Positions 6,952 to 14,513 are shown, counted from the stretch's first letter. The stretch is DNA of 15,340 nucleotides from an uncultured Burkholderiales bacterium (GCA_903887655.1 CAISQQ010000441.1:1-15340), one strand, 5' to 3'. Notes: a model not told the origin generated them from the letters alone. Made by a program: numbers and translations.

Positions 6952-7869
6952 TTATTTCTCCTCTGGCCAGTAAAGTCTGCGGGGGTTGGTGACCAACAAT
7001 TTTTGCTGGAGAGCGGCCGTGGTGGCAATGTGGGGAATGAAATCCACCAACAATCCATCATCAGGCATGTGATCTTTCAAGTTGGGGTGCGGCCAGTCGG
7101 TGCCCCAAATGACGCGGTCGCTGAAGTTGTCCACCAATTTCTTGGCAAATGGGATCACATCGTGGTAGGCGTGTCGTTGTCCATTCAAAGCCGCTGGCCC
7201 AGTCACGGTCAAGCGCTCAGGGCAAGTGACCTTGCTCCAGACATTGGGGTGCTCGCGCATGAATTTCATAAAGAGCTCAAACTCAGGACCATCGATGGGT
7301 TTACTGACATCGGGGCGTCCCATGTGGTCCACCACCACGGTGGTGGGCAACTGCGTAAAGAAGTCCCAGAGCTCAGGCAAGTCGACCGCTTCAAAGTAAA
7401 TCACCACATGCCAGCCCCAATGAGCGATTCGGGCAGCGATTTCCATCAACTCATCTTTGGGAGTGAAGTCCACCAAACGTTTGACAAAATTAAAGCGCAC
7501 GCCACGCACACCCGCGTCATGCAAGGTTTGCAACTCTTGGTCGGTGACGCTGCGCTTGACTGTGGCGACTCCCCTCGCCTTGCCGGCCGAATGCGCCATG
7601 GCGTCGAGCAAAGCGCGGTTGTCCGCACCGTGACAGGTGGCTTGAACAATGATGTTGCGATCAAAGCCCAAATGATCTCTGAGGGCAAAGAGCTGCGCCT
7701 TGCTCGCGTCGCAAGGCGTGTACTTCCTCTCAGGGGAATACGGGAAAATATCGCTTGGACCAAACACATGGCAATGCGCGTCGACTGCACCTGGGGGCAA
7801 TTGAAATTGAGGCTTACTCGGTCCTGTGTACCAATCAAGCCATCCTGGGGTTTTGATAAATTCAGTCAT
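6952..7869 (-). CDS. ligI: 2-pyrone-4,6-dicarboxylate hydrolase (LigI/PmdD, 305 aa)
   Basis: Opens the lactone ring of 2-pyrone-4,6-dicarboxylate to 4-oxalomesaconate. It is an amidohydrolase-superfamily TIM barrel that, from studies of Sphingomonas LigI, needs no metal. Visible features are DAHCHVFG with H32 and H34 after strand 1, VRGVRFNFVKR at 121-131, VVVDHMGRPD with H182, and GTDWPHPN with the catalytic aspartate D258. Length fits the family. AAGGA lies about 10 nt upstream of the ATG. A gap of about 105 bp separates it from ligK and holds a short CACGC-CA-GCGTG palindrome of unclear meaning. It is one base from ligA downstream. Confidence 0.95.
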   Translation of the reverse strand: MTEFIKTPGWLDWYTGPSKPQFQLPPGAVDAHCHVFGPSDIFPYSPERKYTPCDASKAQLFALRDHLGFDRNIIVQATCHGADNRALLDAMAHSAGKARGVATVKRSVTDQELQTLHDAGVRGVRFNFVKRLVDFTPKDELMEIAARIAHWGWHVVIYFEAVDLPELWDFFTQLPTTVVVDHMGRPDVSKPIDGPEFELFMKFMREHPNVWSKVTCPERLTVTGPAALNGQRHAYHDVIPFAKKLVDNFSDRVIWGTDWPHPNLKDHMPDDGLLVDFIPHIATTAALQQKLLVTNPRRLYWPEEK

Positions 7870-7974
7870 TGGTTTGTCTTTTCCTTGAGGTTAATCACAC
7901 GCTGGCGTGGCCGCCATCCATTAGGCTCAGCTCGGGCAGGATTTTCACCCAGCCACACCCTTGGAGCCAGGTAT

Positions 7975-8664
7975 TTAGTCCACGTATTTCAATCCGGCCT
8001 TCTCCAGTGGCTCACGCATTTTGTACATATCGAGGCCCAAAACACCTGAGGCCAATTTGGCACGCTTTTCGCCCTCGTTGTCCTCTCTGGCCTGGGCCGC
8101 TTGGGCGGCTTGCTCGGCGTGGGCAAAAGGCACCACCACAACACCGTCATCATCGGCCAAAATCACATCACCCGGATTGACCTGGGCACCGGCACAGACG
8201 ACGGGGAAGTTCACACTCCCAAGCGTGGCTTTGATGGTCCCCTTGGCGCTGATGCCGCGACTCCACACTGGAAACCCCATGGCAGTGAGTTCGCTCACAT
8301 CGCGCACCCCAGAGTCAATGATCAGGCCTTTGGCGCCGCGAGCTTTGAAAGAGGTGGCCAAGAGGTCTCCAAAAAAACCATCGCAATTGATCGCCGACAA
8401 AGCCACCACCACGATATCGCCAGGTTGAATTTGCTCAGCCACCACGTGCATCATCCAGTTGTCCCCAGGATGGGCCAAAACCGTCACGGCACTGCCGGCA
8501 ATGCGAGCGCCCGAATAAATGGGGCGGAGGTAATTTTGCATCAAGCCCACACGTCCCATGGCTTCATGGACGGTGGCCACGCCCATTTTCTCCAAATGGG
8601 CGATGGTGGATGCGGGTGCGCGAGGAATATTGCGCTTGACCATTCCCAAGTGATTCATGCTCAT
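7975..8664 (-). CDS. ligK: 4-carboxy-4-hydroxy-2-oxoadipate aldolase / oxaloacetate decarboxylase (LigK/PmdF, 229 aa)
   Basis: Last step of the 4,5-cleavage route: splits 4-carboxy-4-hydroxy-2-oxoadipate into pyruvate and oxaloacetate, and can decarboxylate oxaloacetate. It is a class II, divalent-metal aldolase of the RraA-like fold. It shows VHEAMGRVG at 32-40, GDNWMMHVV at 67-75, the GDLLATSFKARG loop at 99-110 and DSGVRDV at 117-123, where R121 and D122 match the arginine and metal-binding aspartate of the characterised HMG/CHA aldolase. Length is normal. AAGGA precedes the first ATG at good spacing; in-frame Met codons at 3 and 8 are alternative starts. It follows ligJ by 77 bp. Confidence 0.95.
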   Translation of the reverse strand: MSMNHLGMVKRNIPRAPASTIAHLEKMGVATVHEAMGRVGLMQNYLRPIYSGARIAGSAVTVLAHPGDNWMMHVVAEQIQPGDIVVVALSAINCDGFFGDLLATSFKARGAKGLIIDSGVRDVSELTAMGFPVWSRGISAKGTIKATLGSVNFPVVCAGAQVNPGDVILADDDGVVVVPFAHAEQAAQAAQAREDNEGEKRAKLASGVLGLDMYKMREPLEKAGLKYVD

Positions 8665-8714
8665 CGTGTTGTCCTTATGTCGGTGAAAGTTGAGATCAAA
8701 TTCAAGCGTCTCGA

Positions 8715-8743
8715 GAGTGCGTTATTTTGCGTGACCCGCACTC
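8715..8743 (-). other. Intercistronic inverted repeat between ligJ and ligK
   Basis: A perfect 7-bp inverted repeat, GAGTGCG and CGCACTC (8715-8721 and 8737-8743), encloses a 15-nt loop and overlaps the ligJ stop codon. There is no U-tract, so it is unlikely to terminate. In the messenger it could form a hairpin protecting or partitioning the upstream transcript. Evidence is structural only. Confidence 0.3.
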
Positions 8744-9788
8744 AAACGCCCCGAGCTTTGAGTGCGGCGTCCAAGCGGGGGAAGACGCGGCGAGCGTTAC
8801 CCTCAAAAACTTGGTAGCGATCGTCATCACTCAAATGCGGCGCAGACAAAACATAGCGCTTGGTGTCATCGAAATAATGACCCGTTTGAGGATCAATTCC
8901 ACGCACAGCCCCGATCATCTCACTGGCGAACAAAATGTTTTTGACATCGATCACTTCGGTGAGCAAATTAATCCCTGGCTGGTGATACACGCAGGTGTCA
9001 AAAAAGATATTGTTCATCAAGTGCTCGCTCAAGAGTGGCTTTTTGAGCTCCTGAGCCAAGCCGCGGAATCGACCCCAGTGGTAAGGCACAGCGCCACCGC
9101 CGTGGGGAATCAAAAACCGCAGAGTGGGAAAGTCTTTGAACAAGTCCGAGGTCAAGCACTGCATGAAGGCTGTGGTGTCGGCATTCAAGTAATGTGCGCC
9201 TGTGGTGTGAAAACACGCATTGCAACTGGTCGAGACGTGGATCATCGCGGGGATATCGAGCTCGACCATTTTTTCGTAAATGGGGTACCAGTGACGATCA
9301 CTCAAAGGAGGAGACGTCCAGTGCCCCCCAGAGGGGTCTGGATTCAAGTTGATCGCCACAAAACCATACTCTTTCACACACTTGTCAATTTCAGCCAAAC
9401 TGGTCTTGGGATCCACACCAGGCGACTGAGGCAGCATGGCCGCGCCCATGAAATGGTCTGGAAACAATTGAGAGACGCGATAGCACAATTCGTTACAAAT
9501 GGCCGCCCAAGTGGAGGAGACTTGAAAGTCGCCAATGTGGTGCGCCATGAAGCTCGCCCGGGGGCTGAAGATCGTGAGGTCACTGCCGCGCTCACGCATC
9601 AATTTCAACTGGTTGTTTTCAATGCTTTCACGCAACTCGTCGTCGCTGATCTTGAGCTCTGAGACTTGAGGGGTGAGTTGTGGATCCTTGATGCCTGCAA
9701 TTTGACGGTTTCTCCACTCCTCCAGCGCTTTCGGGGCGGTGGTGTAGTGACCATGCACATCAATGATCAATGGATTTTGGTGGCTCAT
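8742..9788 (-). CDS. ligJ: 4-oxalomesaconate hydratase (LigJ/PmdE, 348 aa)
   Basis: Adds water to 4-oxalomesaconate to give 4-carboxy-4-hydroxy-2-oxoadipate, the LigK substrate. It is a zinc enzyme of the amidohydrolase-2 (ACMSD-like) family, not related to the GalB type of hydratase. The metal-site residues are visible: H12 and H14 in IDVHGHY, H184 in MIHVSTS, H229 in IPHGGGAVPYHWGR, and E290 in FASEMIGAVRG. Their spacing matches what I recall for characterised LigJ with a shift of six residues. NPDPSGGHW at 149-157 and the HTTGAHYLNADTTAF loop are also typical. AAAGGA lies 8 nt before the ATG. It is the first lig gene of the array, preceded by a 197-bp gap that may hold a promoter. Confidence 0.94.
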   Translation of the reverse strand: MSHQNPLIIDVHGHYTTAPKALEEWRNRQIAGIKDPQLTPQVSELKISDDELRESIENNQLKLMRERGSDLTIFSPRASFMAHHIGDFQVSSTWAAICNELCYRVSQLFPDHFMGAAMLPQSPGVDPKTSLAEIDKCVKEYGFVAINLNPDPSGGHWTSPPLSDRHWYPIYEKMVELDIPAMIHVSTSCNACFHTTGAHYLNADTTAFMQCLTSDLFKDFPTLRFLIPHGGGAVPYHWGRFRGLAQELKKPLLSEHLMNNIFFDTCVYHQPGINLLTEVIDVKNILFASEMIGAVRGIDPQTGHYFDDTKRYVLSAPHLSDDDRYQVFEGNARRVFPRLDAALKARGV

Positions 9789-9864
9789 GTGAAATATCCT
9801 TTAGCTGAGAGAAGTTCTTTGAGTGAAGGACCCAGGGCTGGGCCTCATCTCAGAGCTTGGGCCG

Positions 9865-9938
9865 GTCTCATCCAATGAGACACCCAAACCCCAAAACATG
9901 GGTGGGCATGAAGGAGACTAGGATTTTAGATCCAATGA
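9865..9938 (-). promoter_or_regulatory. Candidate control region upstream of ligJ
   Basis: The 197-bp gap between the bug-like gene and ligJ holds a perfect inverted repeat GTCTCAT-CCA-ATGAGAC (9865-9881). It contains T-N11-A spacings of the LysR type. The 9-mer ATCCAATGA occurs twice, at 9870-9878 and 9930-9938, 60 bp apart. On the minus strand TAAAAT (just below 9930) could be a -10 element, though no good -35 is seen. LysR-type control of pmd genes is known in Comamonas; no regulator gene is in this window. Confidence 0.4.
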
Positions 9939-9985
9939 CTTCCCAAAAGAATGCAATTTTATGACATCCGTCACCGCCATGGATT

Positions 9986-10993
9986 TCACTGCTTGGCAAT
10001 GCCCGCTTTTTCAATCACTCGCGCCCAGGTTTTGATCTCCGAGAGATACCATTCTTGCGCTTGTGCTGGGGTGGACACTTTGGGATTGATGTTGAGCTCC
10101 AAGAGTTTTTTCTCGGTGGCTGGATTTTGTAGCGCGAGATTGATTTCTTTATTAAGGCGCTCGACCACCGCTTTGGGTGTTTTGGCCGGTGCAGCCAAGC
10201 CGTTCCAAGACGCCGCCACCAAGGACTTGATGCCCAATTCTTTGGCCGTCGGTGTATCGGGCAGGCTCACTGAGCGCTGCTCTCCGGTCAAGGCCAAAAC
10301 TTTGAAATTTTTGGCTTTGATTTGGGGCAGTACCGGCCCTAAAATTTCAGTGGCCACATCAATTTGCCCGCCTTTGAGAGCCGTCATGACCGCGGGGGTG
10401 CCATTGAAAGGCACCACTTGGACATCGATGGCAGCGCTGGACTTGAACAACTCGGCGGCCAAATTTTGCGTGCTTCCGATGTTGATACTGCCCAAGTTGA
10501 GCGCACCCGGATGCGACTTGGCGTGTTGAATCAAATCCGTGAGCGAGTTGAATTTCGAATCCGAATTCACCAAGATGGCAATGTCAAAAGTGGCCAACAG
10601 TCCCAAGTTGACAAAATCATTGACCGGATCAAAAGGCAAGGAGTGCATGAGAGACGCACTCACCGCCGTACCATTCGAGATCAAGAACAATGTGTAGCCA
10701 TCGGGCTCAGACTTGGCGACCAAATCTGCCGCCACCACCCCTCCAGCGCCCGGTCGATTGTCGACCACCACCGATTGACCAAGACCTTCGGATAATTTTT
10801 GTGCCACGATGCGAGCCGTGAGATCGGCCACGCCTCCCGCCCCAAAGGGCACCACGATGCGGATGGGCTTGGTGGGGTAAGTTTGAGCCTGCGAGACGAC
10901 GCCCACGAAAGCCAAGAGACTGAAGGCGCCAAAAAGGCCGAGGGTCTTCAAACGCGCCAACGACAAACACACCCAACGATTGATCAATTCCAT
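9986..10993 (-). CDS. Bug/TctC-family periplasmic solute-binding protein (335 aa)
   Basis: Exported solute receptor of the tripartite tricarboxylate receptor (Bug) family; known members bind carboxylates and aromatic acids such as terephthalate. The start at 10993 gives a clean signal peptide: R14 and K16, a hydrophobic core at 18-33, and cleavage after SQA36. The mature protein begins QTYPTKPIRIVVPFGAGG, the family signature, with D57 in the VADLTAR helix. VVVDNRPGAGG, the PDGYTL segment, NLGSINIGSTQNLAAELF and FNGTPAVMTALKGGQIDV follow. The frame extends upstream to 11146, but that part overlaps livF and lacks an export signal. It sits 46 bp downstream of livF and upstream of ligJ, so it is likely part of the same unit. 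No TctA or TctB gene is present here. Confidence 0.92.
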   Translation of the reverse strand: MELINRWVCLSLARLKTLGLFGAFSLLAFVGVVSQAQTYPTKPIRIVVPFGAGGVADLTARIVAQKLSEGLGQSVVVDNRPGAGGVVAADLVAKSEPDGYTLFLISNGTAVSASLMHSLPFDPVNDFVNLGLLATFDIAILVNSDSKFNSLTDLIQHAKSHPGALNLGSINIGSTQNLAAELFKSSAAIDVQVVPFNGTPAVMTALKGGQIDVATEILGPVLPQIKAKNFKVLALTGEQRSVSLPDTPTAKELGIKSLVAASWNGLAAPAKTPKAVVERLNKEINLALQNPATEKKLLELNINPKVSTPAQAQEWYLSEIKTWARVIEKAGIAKQ

Positions 10994-11039
10994 CTTCTGT
11001 CCAAGGTTAAAAAAACACAGTACTGCTTTGGTGATTGGG

Positions 11040-11768
11040 TTAGTGCTTGACACCCAACAAGTCCCCGAGCAAATCGGGACGATCCAGCAAATTGGCGGCG
11101 GACTCTTGCAAGACCACTTGTCCGCGGTCCAGCACCAAAGCCTCATCCGAGATGGCCAAAATCATTTGCGGGTGCTGCTCCACGATGATCGCCGTCATCC
11201 CCTCTTCGCGAGTGATGCGCCGAATCGCCGCCAAGATCTCTTGCACAATGATCGGGGCCAAGCCCTCCAGGGGCTCGTCCAGGAGCAACAACCGCGGATT
11301 GACCATCAAGGCCCGAGCCAGCGCCAGCATTTGTTGCTCGCCTCCCGAGAGTTGATTGCCCAAATTGCCCTGACGCTCGAGCAACCTGGGGAAAAATTCA
11401 TAGGCTCTGGCCGGCGTCCAAGCGTGTGCAGACTCGACATGGCGGTATACAGCGGTTAAGTTCTCGTGCACCGTGAGGGACTTGAAAATATCACGCTCCT
11501 GGGGCACCCACCCAATCCCACCCCGACTGAGCGCATTGACCCGTTTAAATGAAGGCCACTGCTCAATCGACTGCCCATCCAACACAATGTGACCGGCGTG
11601 AAGGCGTGTGACTCCCATCAAGGTGTTGATGAGCGTGGTTTTACCCACCCCATTTCGCCCCAACAAGGCCAGGGTATGCCCTTCTTGGAGCACAAAGGAC
11701 ACATCGGACAAGATGACCGATTCAGCATAACCGGCCACCACGTGATTGACGCGCAAGATTTCAGTCAT
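11040..11768 (-). CDS. livF: ABC transporter ATPase, LivF type (242 aa)
   Basis: One of the two cytoplasmic ATPases of a branched-chain-amino-acid-type (HAAT) ABC importer. Walker A GRNGVGKTT is at 37-45, the Q-loop at about Q90 (GWVPQERDIF), the signature LSGGEQQ at 140-146 and Walker B LLLLDEP at 160-166, followed by LEGLAPIIV, which is typical of LivF. I chose the ATG at 11768: it overlaps the livG stop by 8 nt, as is usual for such gene pairs, and the domain starts at once. An upstream ATG at 11867 would lie deep within livG. Neighbours suggest an aromatic or carboxylate cargo rather than amino acids. Confidence 0.92.
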   Translation of the reverse strand: MTEILRVNHVVAGYAESVILSDVSFVLQEGHTLALLGRNGVGKTTLINTLMGVTRLHAGHIVLDGQSIEQWPSFKRVNALSRGGIGWVPQERDIFKSLTVHENLTAVYRHVESAHAWTPARAYEFFPRLLERQGNLGNQLSGGEQQMLALARALMVNPRLLLLDEPLEGLAPIIVQEILAAIRRITREEGMTAIIVEQHPQMILAISDEALVLDRGQVVLQESAANLLDRPDLLGDLLGVKH

Positions 11769-12549
11769 GGGACACCCCGCTAATGGCTTCAGCACCCAAA
11801 TAGACTTCTTTGACACGGGGGTCGTTGGCAATTTCTGCGTTGGTGCCCTCGCAGAGCAAGGCACCATTGACCAGCACGGTCATGCGATTGGCAAATCGAA
11901 AGACCAAATCCATGTCGTGCTCAATGAGCAAGATACAAACATCTGCCGGCAACTCGCCCAGGGTCGTCAAAATTTCCTCTCTCTCGCCAGCGGGCACGCC
12001 CGCCACGGGCTCATCGAGCAAGAGCACCTTGGGCTCACAGGCCAGGGCAATGGCGATCTCCAAGAGACGCTGCTTGCCATAACTGAGCGTGCTCACCCGC
12101 TCCAAGCCCACATCGTTGAGGTGAAACTGAGCCAACAACTCATCCACACGCGACAACACCATGGGGTTGCGTCCCAAGGGATTCCACCATTGTGAACCCA
12201 AGCCCAAGTGCTGGGACACCACCCAGGCCAGGGTTGAGACGGGCGTCATGGAGCCAAAGAGTTGGTTGATTTGAAAGGTCCTGACCAAACCGAGTTTGAC
12301 ACGTTGGTTGGCGCTCATCGGGGTGATGTCTTGCCCCATGAGCTCAATGCGCCCTGAGCTCAATGGCAACACGCCAGTGAGTAAGTTGATCAACGTCGTC
12401 TTGCCCGCACCATTGGGGCCAATCAAAGCATGCCGAGCACCTCGCGGCAAGGCCAAGCTCACATGTTGAGTGGCCTTGATGCCACCAAAATTTTTGCACA
12501 AGTCACTGGCCTTGAGCACCACATCGTCGGCAAAGAACTCAGAACTCAA
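11761..12549 (-). CDS. livG: ABC transporter ATPase, LivG type (262 aa, TTG start)
   Basis: Second ATPase of the importer. Walker A GPNGAGKTT is at 44-52, the Q-loop glutamine Q93 in VRTFQINQLF, the signature STLSYGKQRLLEIA from 153, Walker B VLLLDEP at 175-181 and the H-loop H211 in LIEHDMDLVF. No ATG is suitably placed: the open frame reaches an ATG at 12726, but those 59 codons lie in livM and resemble nothing in the family. The TTG at 12549 has a full AGGAGG six bases upstream, overlaps the livM stop as TTGA, and gives a normal LivG length. GTG codons about eight codons further in are alternatives. The stop overlaps livF by 8 nt. Confidence 0.88.
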   Translation of the reverse strand: MSSEFFADDVVLKASDLCKNFGGIKATQHVSLALPRGARHALIGPNGAGKTTLINLLTGVLPLSSGRIELMGQDITPMSANQRVKLGLVRTFQINQLFGSMTPVSTLAWVVSQHLGLGSQWWNPLGRNPMVLSRVDELLAQFHLNDVGLERVSTLSYGKQRLLEIAIALACEPKVLLLDEPVAGVPAGEREEILTTLGELPADVCILLIEHDMDLVFRFANRMTVLVNGALLCEGTNAEIANDPRVKEVYLGAEAISGVSHD

Positions 12550-13535
12550 GGGCGGCCTCCTGGCAAGAAACGCCTCAAAGGGCTGAACAACCTCTCTCTG
12601 CCCACCATCACCAAGATGATGAGCAAAAAGCCGATCCAAAACATCCAGTACTGGGGCGTGATGGACGAGAGCTCTTGTTGGATCAATTTGAAGACAAGCG
12701 CCCCCACCACTCCACCATAAAGCCATCCCACACCACCAATGACAAGCATCAACAGCACATCGGCTGAACGTTCAAACGAAAACACATCCAAGGACGCAAA
12801 ACCAGTGGTTTGCGCAAGCAGTGCACCGGCCAGCGCCGCTACAGCAGCGGACAAACAGTAAATCACCATCAAACGCCTGGCCACCGGCAGGCCCACCGAC
12901 TCTGCGCGCAAACGGTTGTCGCGAATGGCTGTGAGACCGACACCAAACGGGGAATAGACCACGCGGCGCAAGAGCACCAACACCAGCACCAAGGTGGTCA
13001 CGGAGTAGACACTGGCCACTTGTCCAATCAAGTCGAACTCAAATTGACCCAGCACCGGACCCATCAAAACGCCTTGCAATCCATCGGCCCCGCCAGTGAG
13101 ACCACTGAGCCGATTGGCCAACTCATAGCCAATCAAGGACACCCCTAAAGTGACCATGATTCGGGTCAAGTCCGTGCCGCGCAAAATGGTCAGACTCAAC
13201 ATCAAGCCCAACAGGGCACCACTCGATGAGGCAAACAACAAACCCAAGGTGGGATCGGGCATCCACAATTTGGCAAACAAACCCGCGCTGTAGCATCCCC
13301 AACCAAAAAACGCAGCATGGCCCAAGGACACGATGCCACTGTAGCCCAAGATCAAATCCAAGGAGACCGCAAAAAGAGCGGTGATGGCGATTTCATTGAG
13401 CAGCATGGCGTGCGACACAAACACCCAAGGGCTGGCCAAAATCAGCACCAAGCCCACCCACTCCCAGGTTTTGACCTGCGCGCGGGTTTTTAAATTCAAA
13501 AAACTGCTCGATGAACTGCTCTGGGTACTCATCAT
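12546..13535 (-). CDS. livM: ABC transporter permease, LivM type (329 aa)
   Basis: Inner-membrane permease of the importer. After a Ser-rich cytoplasmic N-terminus (about 1-25), hydrophobic helices run from about 27 to the end. The LivM hallmarks are LILGYSGIVSLGHAAFFGWG at about 61-80, the SGLTGGADGL loop, and the cytoplasmic coupling segment SPFGVGLTAIRDNRLRAESVG that contacts the ATPases. Length is normal. The ATG at 13535 overlaps the livH stop by 4 nt (ATGA); the next codon is also ATG. Its own stop overlaps the livG start. Confidence 0.94.
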   Translation of the reverse strand: MMSTQSSSSSSFLNLKTRAQVKTWEWVGLVLILASPWVFVSHAMLLNEIAITALFAVSLDLILGYSGIVSLGHAAFFGWGCYSAGLFAKLWMPDPTLGLLFASSSGALLGLMLSLTILRGTDLTRIMVTLGVSLIGYELANRLSGLTGGADGLQGVLMGPVLGQFEFDLIGQVASVYSVTTLVLVLVLLRRVVYSPFGVGLTAIRDNRLRAESVGLPVARRLMVIYCLSAAVAALAGALLAQTTGFASLDVFSFERSADVLLMLVIGGVGWLYGGVVGALVFKLIQQELSSITPQYWMFWIGFLLIILVMVGRERLFSPLRRFLPGGRP

Positions 13536-14401
13536 TTGGACCCCCGCACAAAGAGGCCCTGGGGGCGCCAGAGCAAAATCAAAATCATCAACACATAAAC
13601 CACAAAGCCACCCAACTGCGGAATGTAGTATTTACCAAAGACATCGGCCACACCCAGGAAGACCGCCGCGCACAACGGCCCCGTGATGGAGGAAGTGCCC
13701 CCAACGGCGACCACAATCAAGAAATAGATCATGTACTTCAATGGAAAGAGGGGCTCAATTGACAAGATTTCAGCCCCCAACGCACCACCCAAGCCCGCCA
13801 GACCCGAGCCCACAGCAAAGGTGATCAAAAACACCCGGTTGACTGGAATGCCCAAGCCCGAAGCAACCACAGGGTTGTCCACCGATGCACGCAACTGTGA
13901 GCCAAACCGTGTTCGCGACAAAATGAGCTGCAGCACCAGGGTTAACAAGGCGCACACAGCCACGATGAAAACTCGGTAATGTCCAACCCCCAGCACCCAA
14001 GGCGCCTGTCCCCACTCCTCGCGGCCTCTAAGCCACAGTGGCAGGTCCATGTTTTGCTGGGATGAACCCATGAAAAAATCCATCGCCGCCACCGACATGA
14101 AAGCCAATCCGATGGAAAACAGCACCTGATCCAAATGCGTTTTTTTGTACATCCGGCGGTAAAGGGTGACTTCCAATAAGGCTCCCACGGCCGCGGTCAG
14201 CACAAACACCAGTGGCAAACCCATTAAAAATGGAAGTTGCCATTGTTTGGTCAGCATCACCATGGCGTAGCCTCCAATCATGGCAAAGGTGCCATGGGCG
14301 AGGTTGATGAAGTTCATCAGGCCCAAGGTGATGGACAAACCCACCGCCAAAACAAAGAGCAGCATGCCGTAAGCCACGCCATCAAATAAAAGCGTCAGCA
14401 T
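13532..14401 (-). CDS. livH: ABC transporter permease, LivH type (289 aa)
   Basis: Partner permease of LivM and first gene of the importer. The N-terminus MLTLLFDGVAYGMLLFVLAVG leads into the LivH signature GLMNFINLAHGTFAMIGGY (about 27-45). The coupling region TRFGSQLRASVDNPVVASGLG and the LGAEILSIEPLFPLKYMIYFL segment are also typical. About eight membrane helices are expected. The Shine-Dalgarno directly before the ATG is poor (GTGAG, 12 nt away), which may matter because a short ORF with a better ribosome site overlaps the start. There is no LivJ/LivK-type periplasmic binding protein gene beside it. Confidence 0.94.
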   Translation of the reverse strand: MLTLLFDGVAYGMLLFVLAVGLSITLGLMNFINLAHGTFAMIGGYAMVMLTKQWQLPFLMGLPLVFVLTAAVGALLEVTLYRRMYKKTHLDQVLFSIGLAFMSVAAMDFFMGSSQQNMDLPLWLRGREEWGQAPWVLGVGHYRVFIVAVCALLTLVLQLILSRTRFGSQLRASVDNPVVASGLGIPVNRVFLITFAVGSGLAGLGGALGAEILSIEPLFPLKYMIYFLIVVAVGGTSSITGPLCAAVFLGVADVFGKYYIPQLGGFVVYVLMILILLWRPQGLFVRGSK

Positions 14402-14442
14402 GGAAAATTGAACTCACTGGGGTTGGAAAAGAGAAGCATCAT
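14395..14442 (-). CDS. Possible 15-residue leader ORF overlapping livH
   Basis: This reads MMLLFSNPSEFNFPC and then TGA, the stop lying inside the first codons of livH (ATGCTGA; 7-nt overlap). It is preceded by AAGG at about 7-nt spacing, a better ribosome site than livH has. It may exist to feed ribosomes to livH by translational coupling or to act as a leader peptide. It has no runs of one amino acid such as attenuators use. It could equally be chance; too short to judge by similarity. Confidence 0.3.
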   Translation of the reverse strand: MMLLFSNPSEFNFPC

Positions 14443-14453
14443 GGTTTTACCTT

Positions 14454-14459
14454 ATTTTA
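14454..14459 (-). promoter_or_regulatory. Possible -10 element for the livH-lig array
   Basis: On the minus strand TAAAAT (five of six matches to TATAAT) would start transcription near 14447, about 46 nt before the livH ATG and just before the small leader ORF. No good -35 hexamer is seen at 16-18 bp, so an activator would be needed. This is a guess from position and one hexamer. Confidence 0.28.
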
Positions 14460-14484
14460 GACGCCTGCGCGGCCAAGCCAGCGC

Positions 14485-14513
14485 TTGAATCCTGGAGCAG
14501 GGGTTTTTAACAT
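14485..14513 (+). promoter_or_regulatory. Candidate sigma-70 promoter for the MetE-like gene
   Basis: TTGAAT (14485-14490) and TAACAT (14508-14513) are separated by 17 bp, the ideal spacing, and lie in an AT-richer part of the 198-bp gap between the divergent livH and MetE-like genes. Transcription would begin near 14520, giving a leader of about 80 nt. Each hexamer is an imperfect match. Confidence 0.35.

Noticed and set aside
6883..8049. 388-codon plus-strand frame antisense to ligA, ligI and ligK
   Set aside because: It is antisense to ligI and the ends of ligA and ligK, which are certain, and no family features are seen in its translation.
8727..9662. 311-codon plus-strand frame antisense to ligJ
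   Set aside because: LigJ with its full metal site occupies the other strand; the frame looks like a mirror of its codon use.
10994..11039. T-run on the minus strand after livF (CAGTACTGTGTTTTTTT)
   Set aside because: The preceding CAGTACTG is a palindrome with no loop, so it cannot form a normal terminator hairpin; read-through into the bug-like gene is expected.
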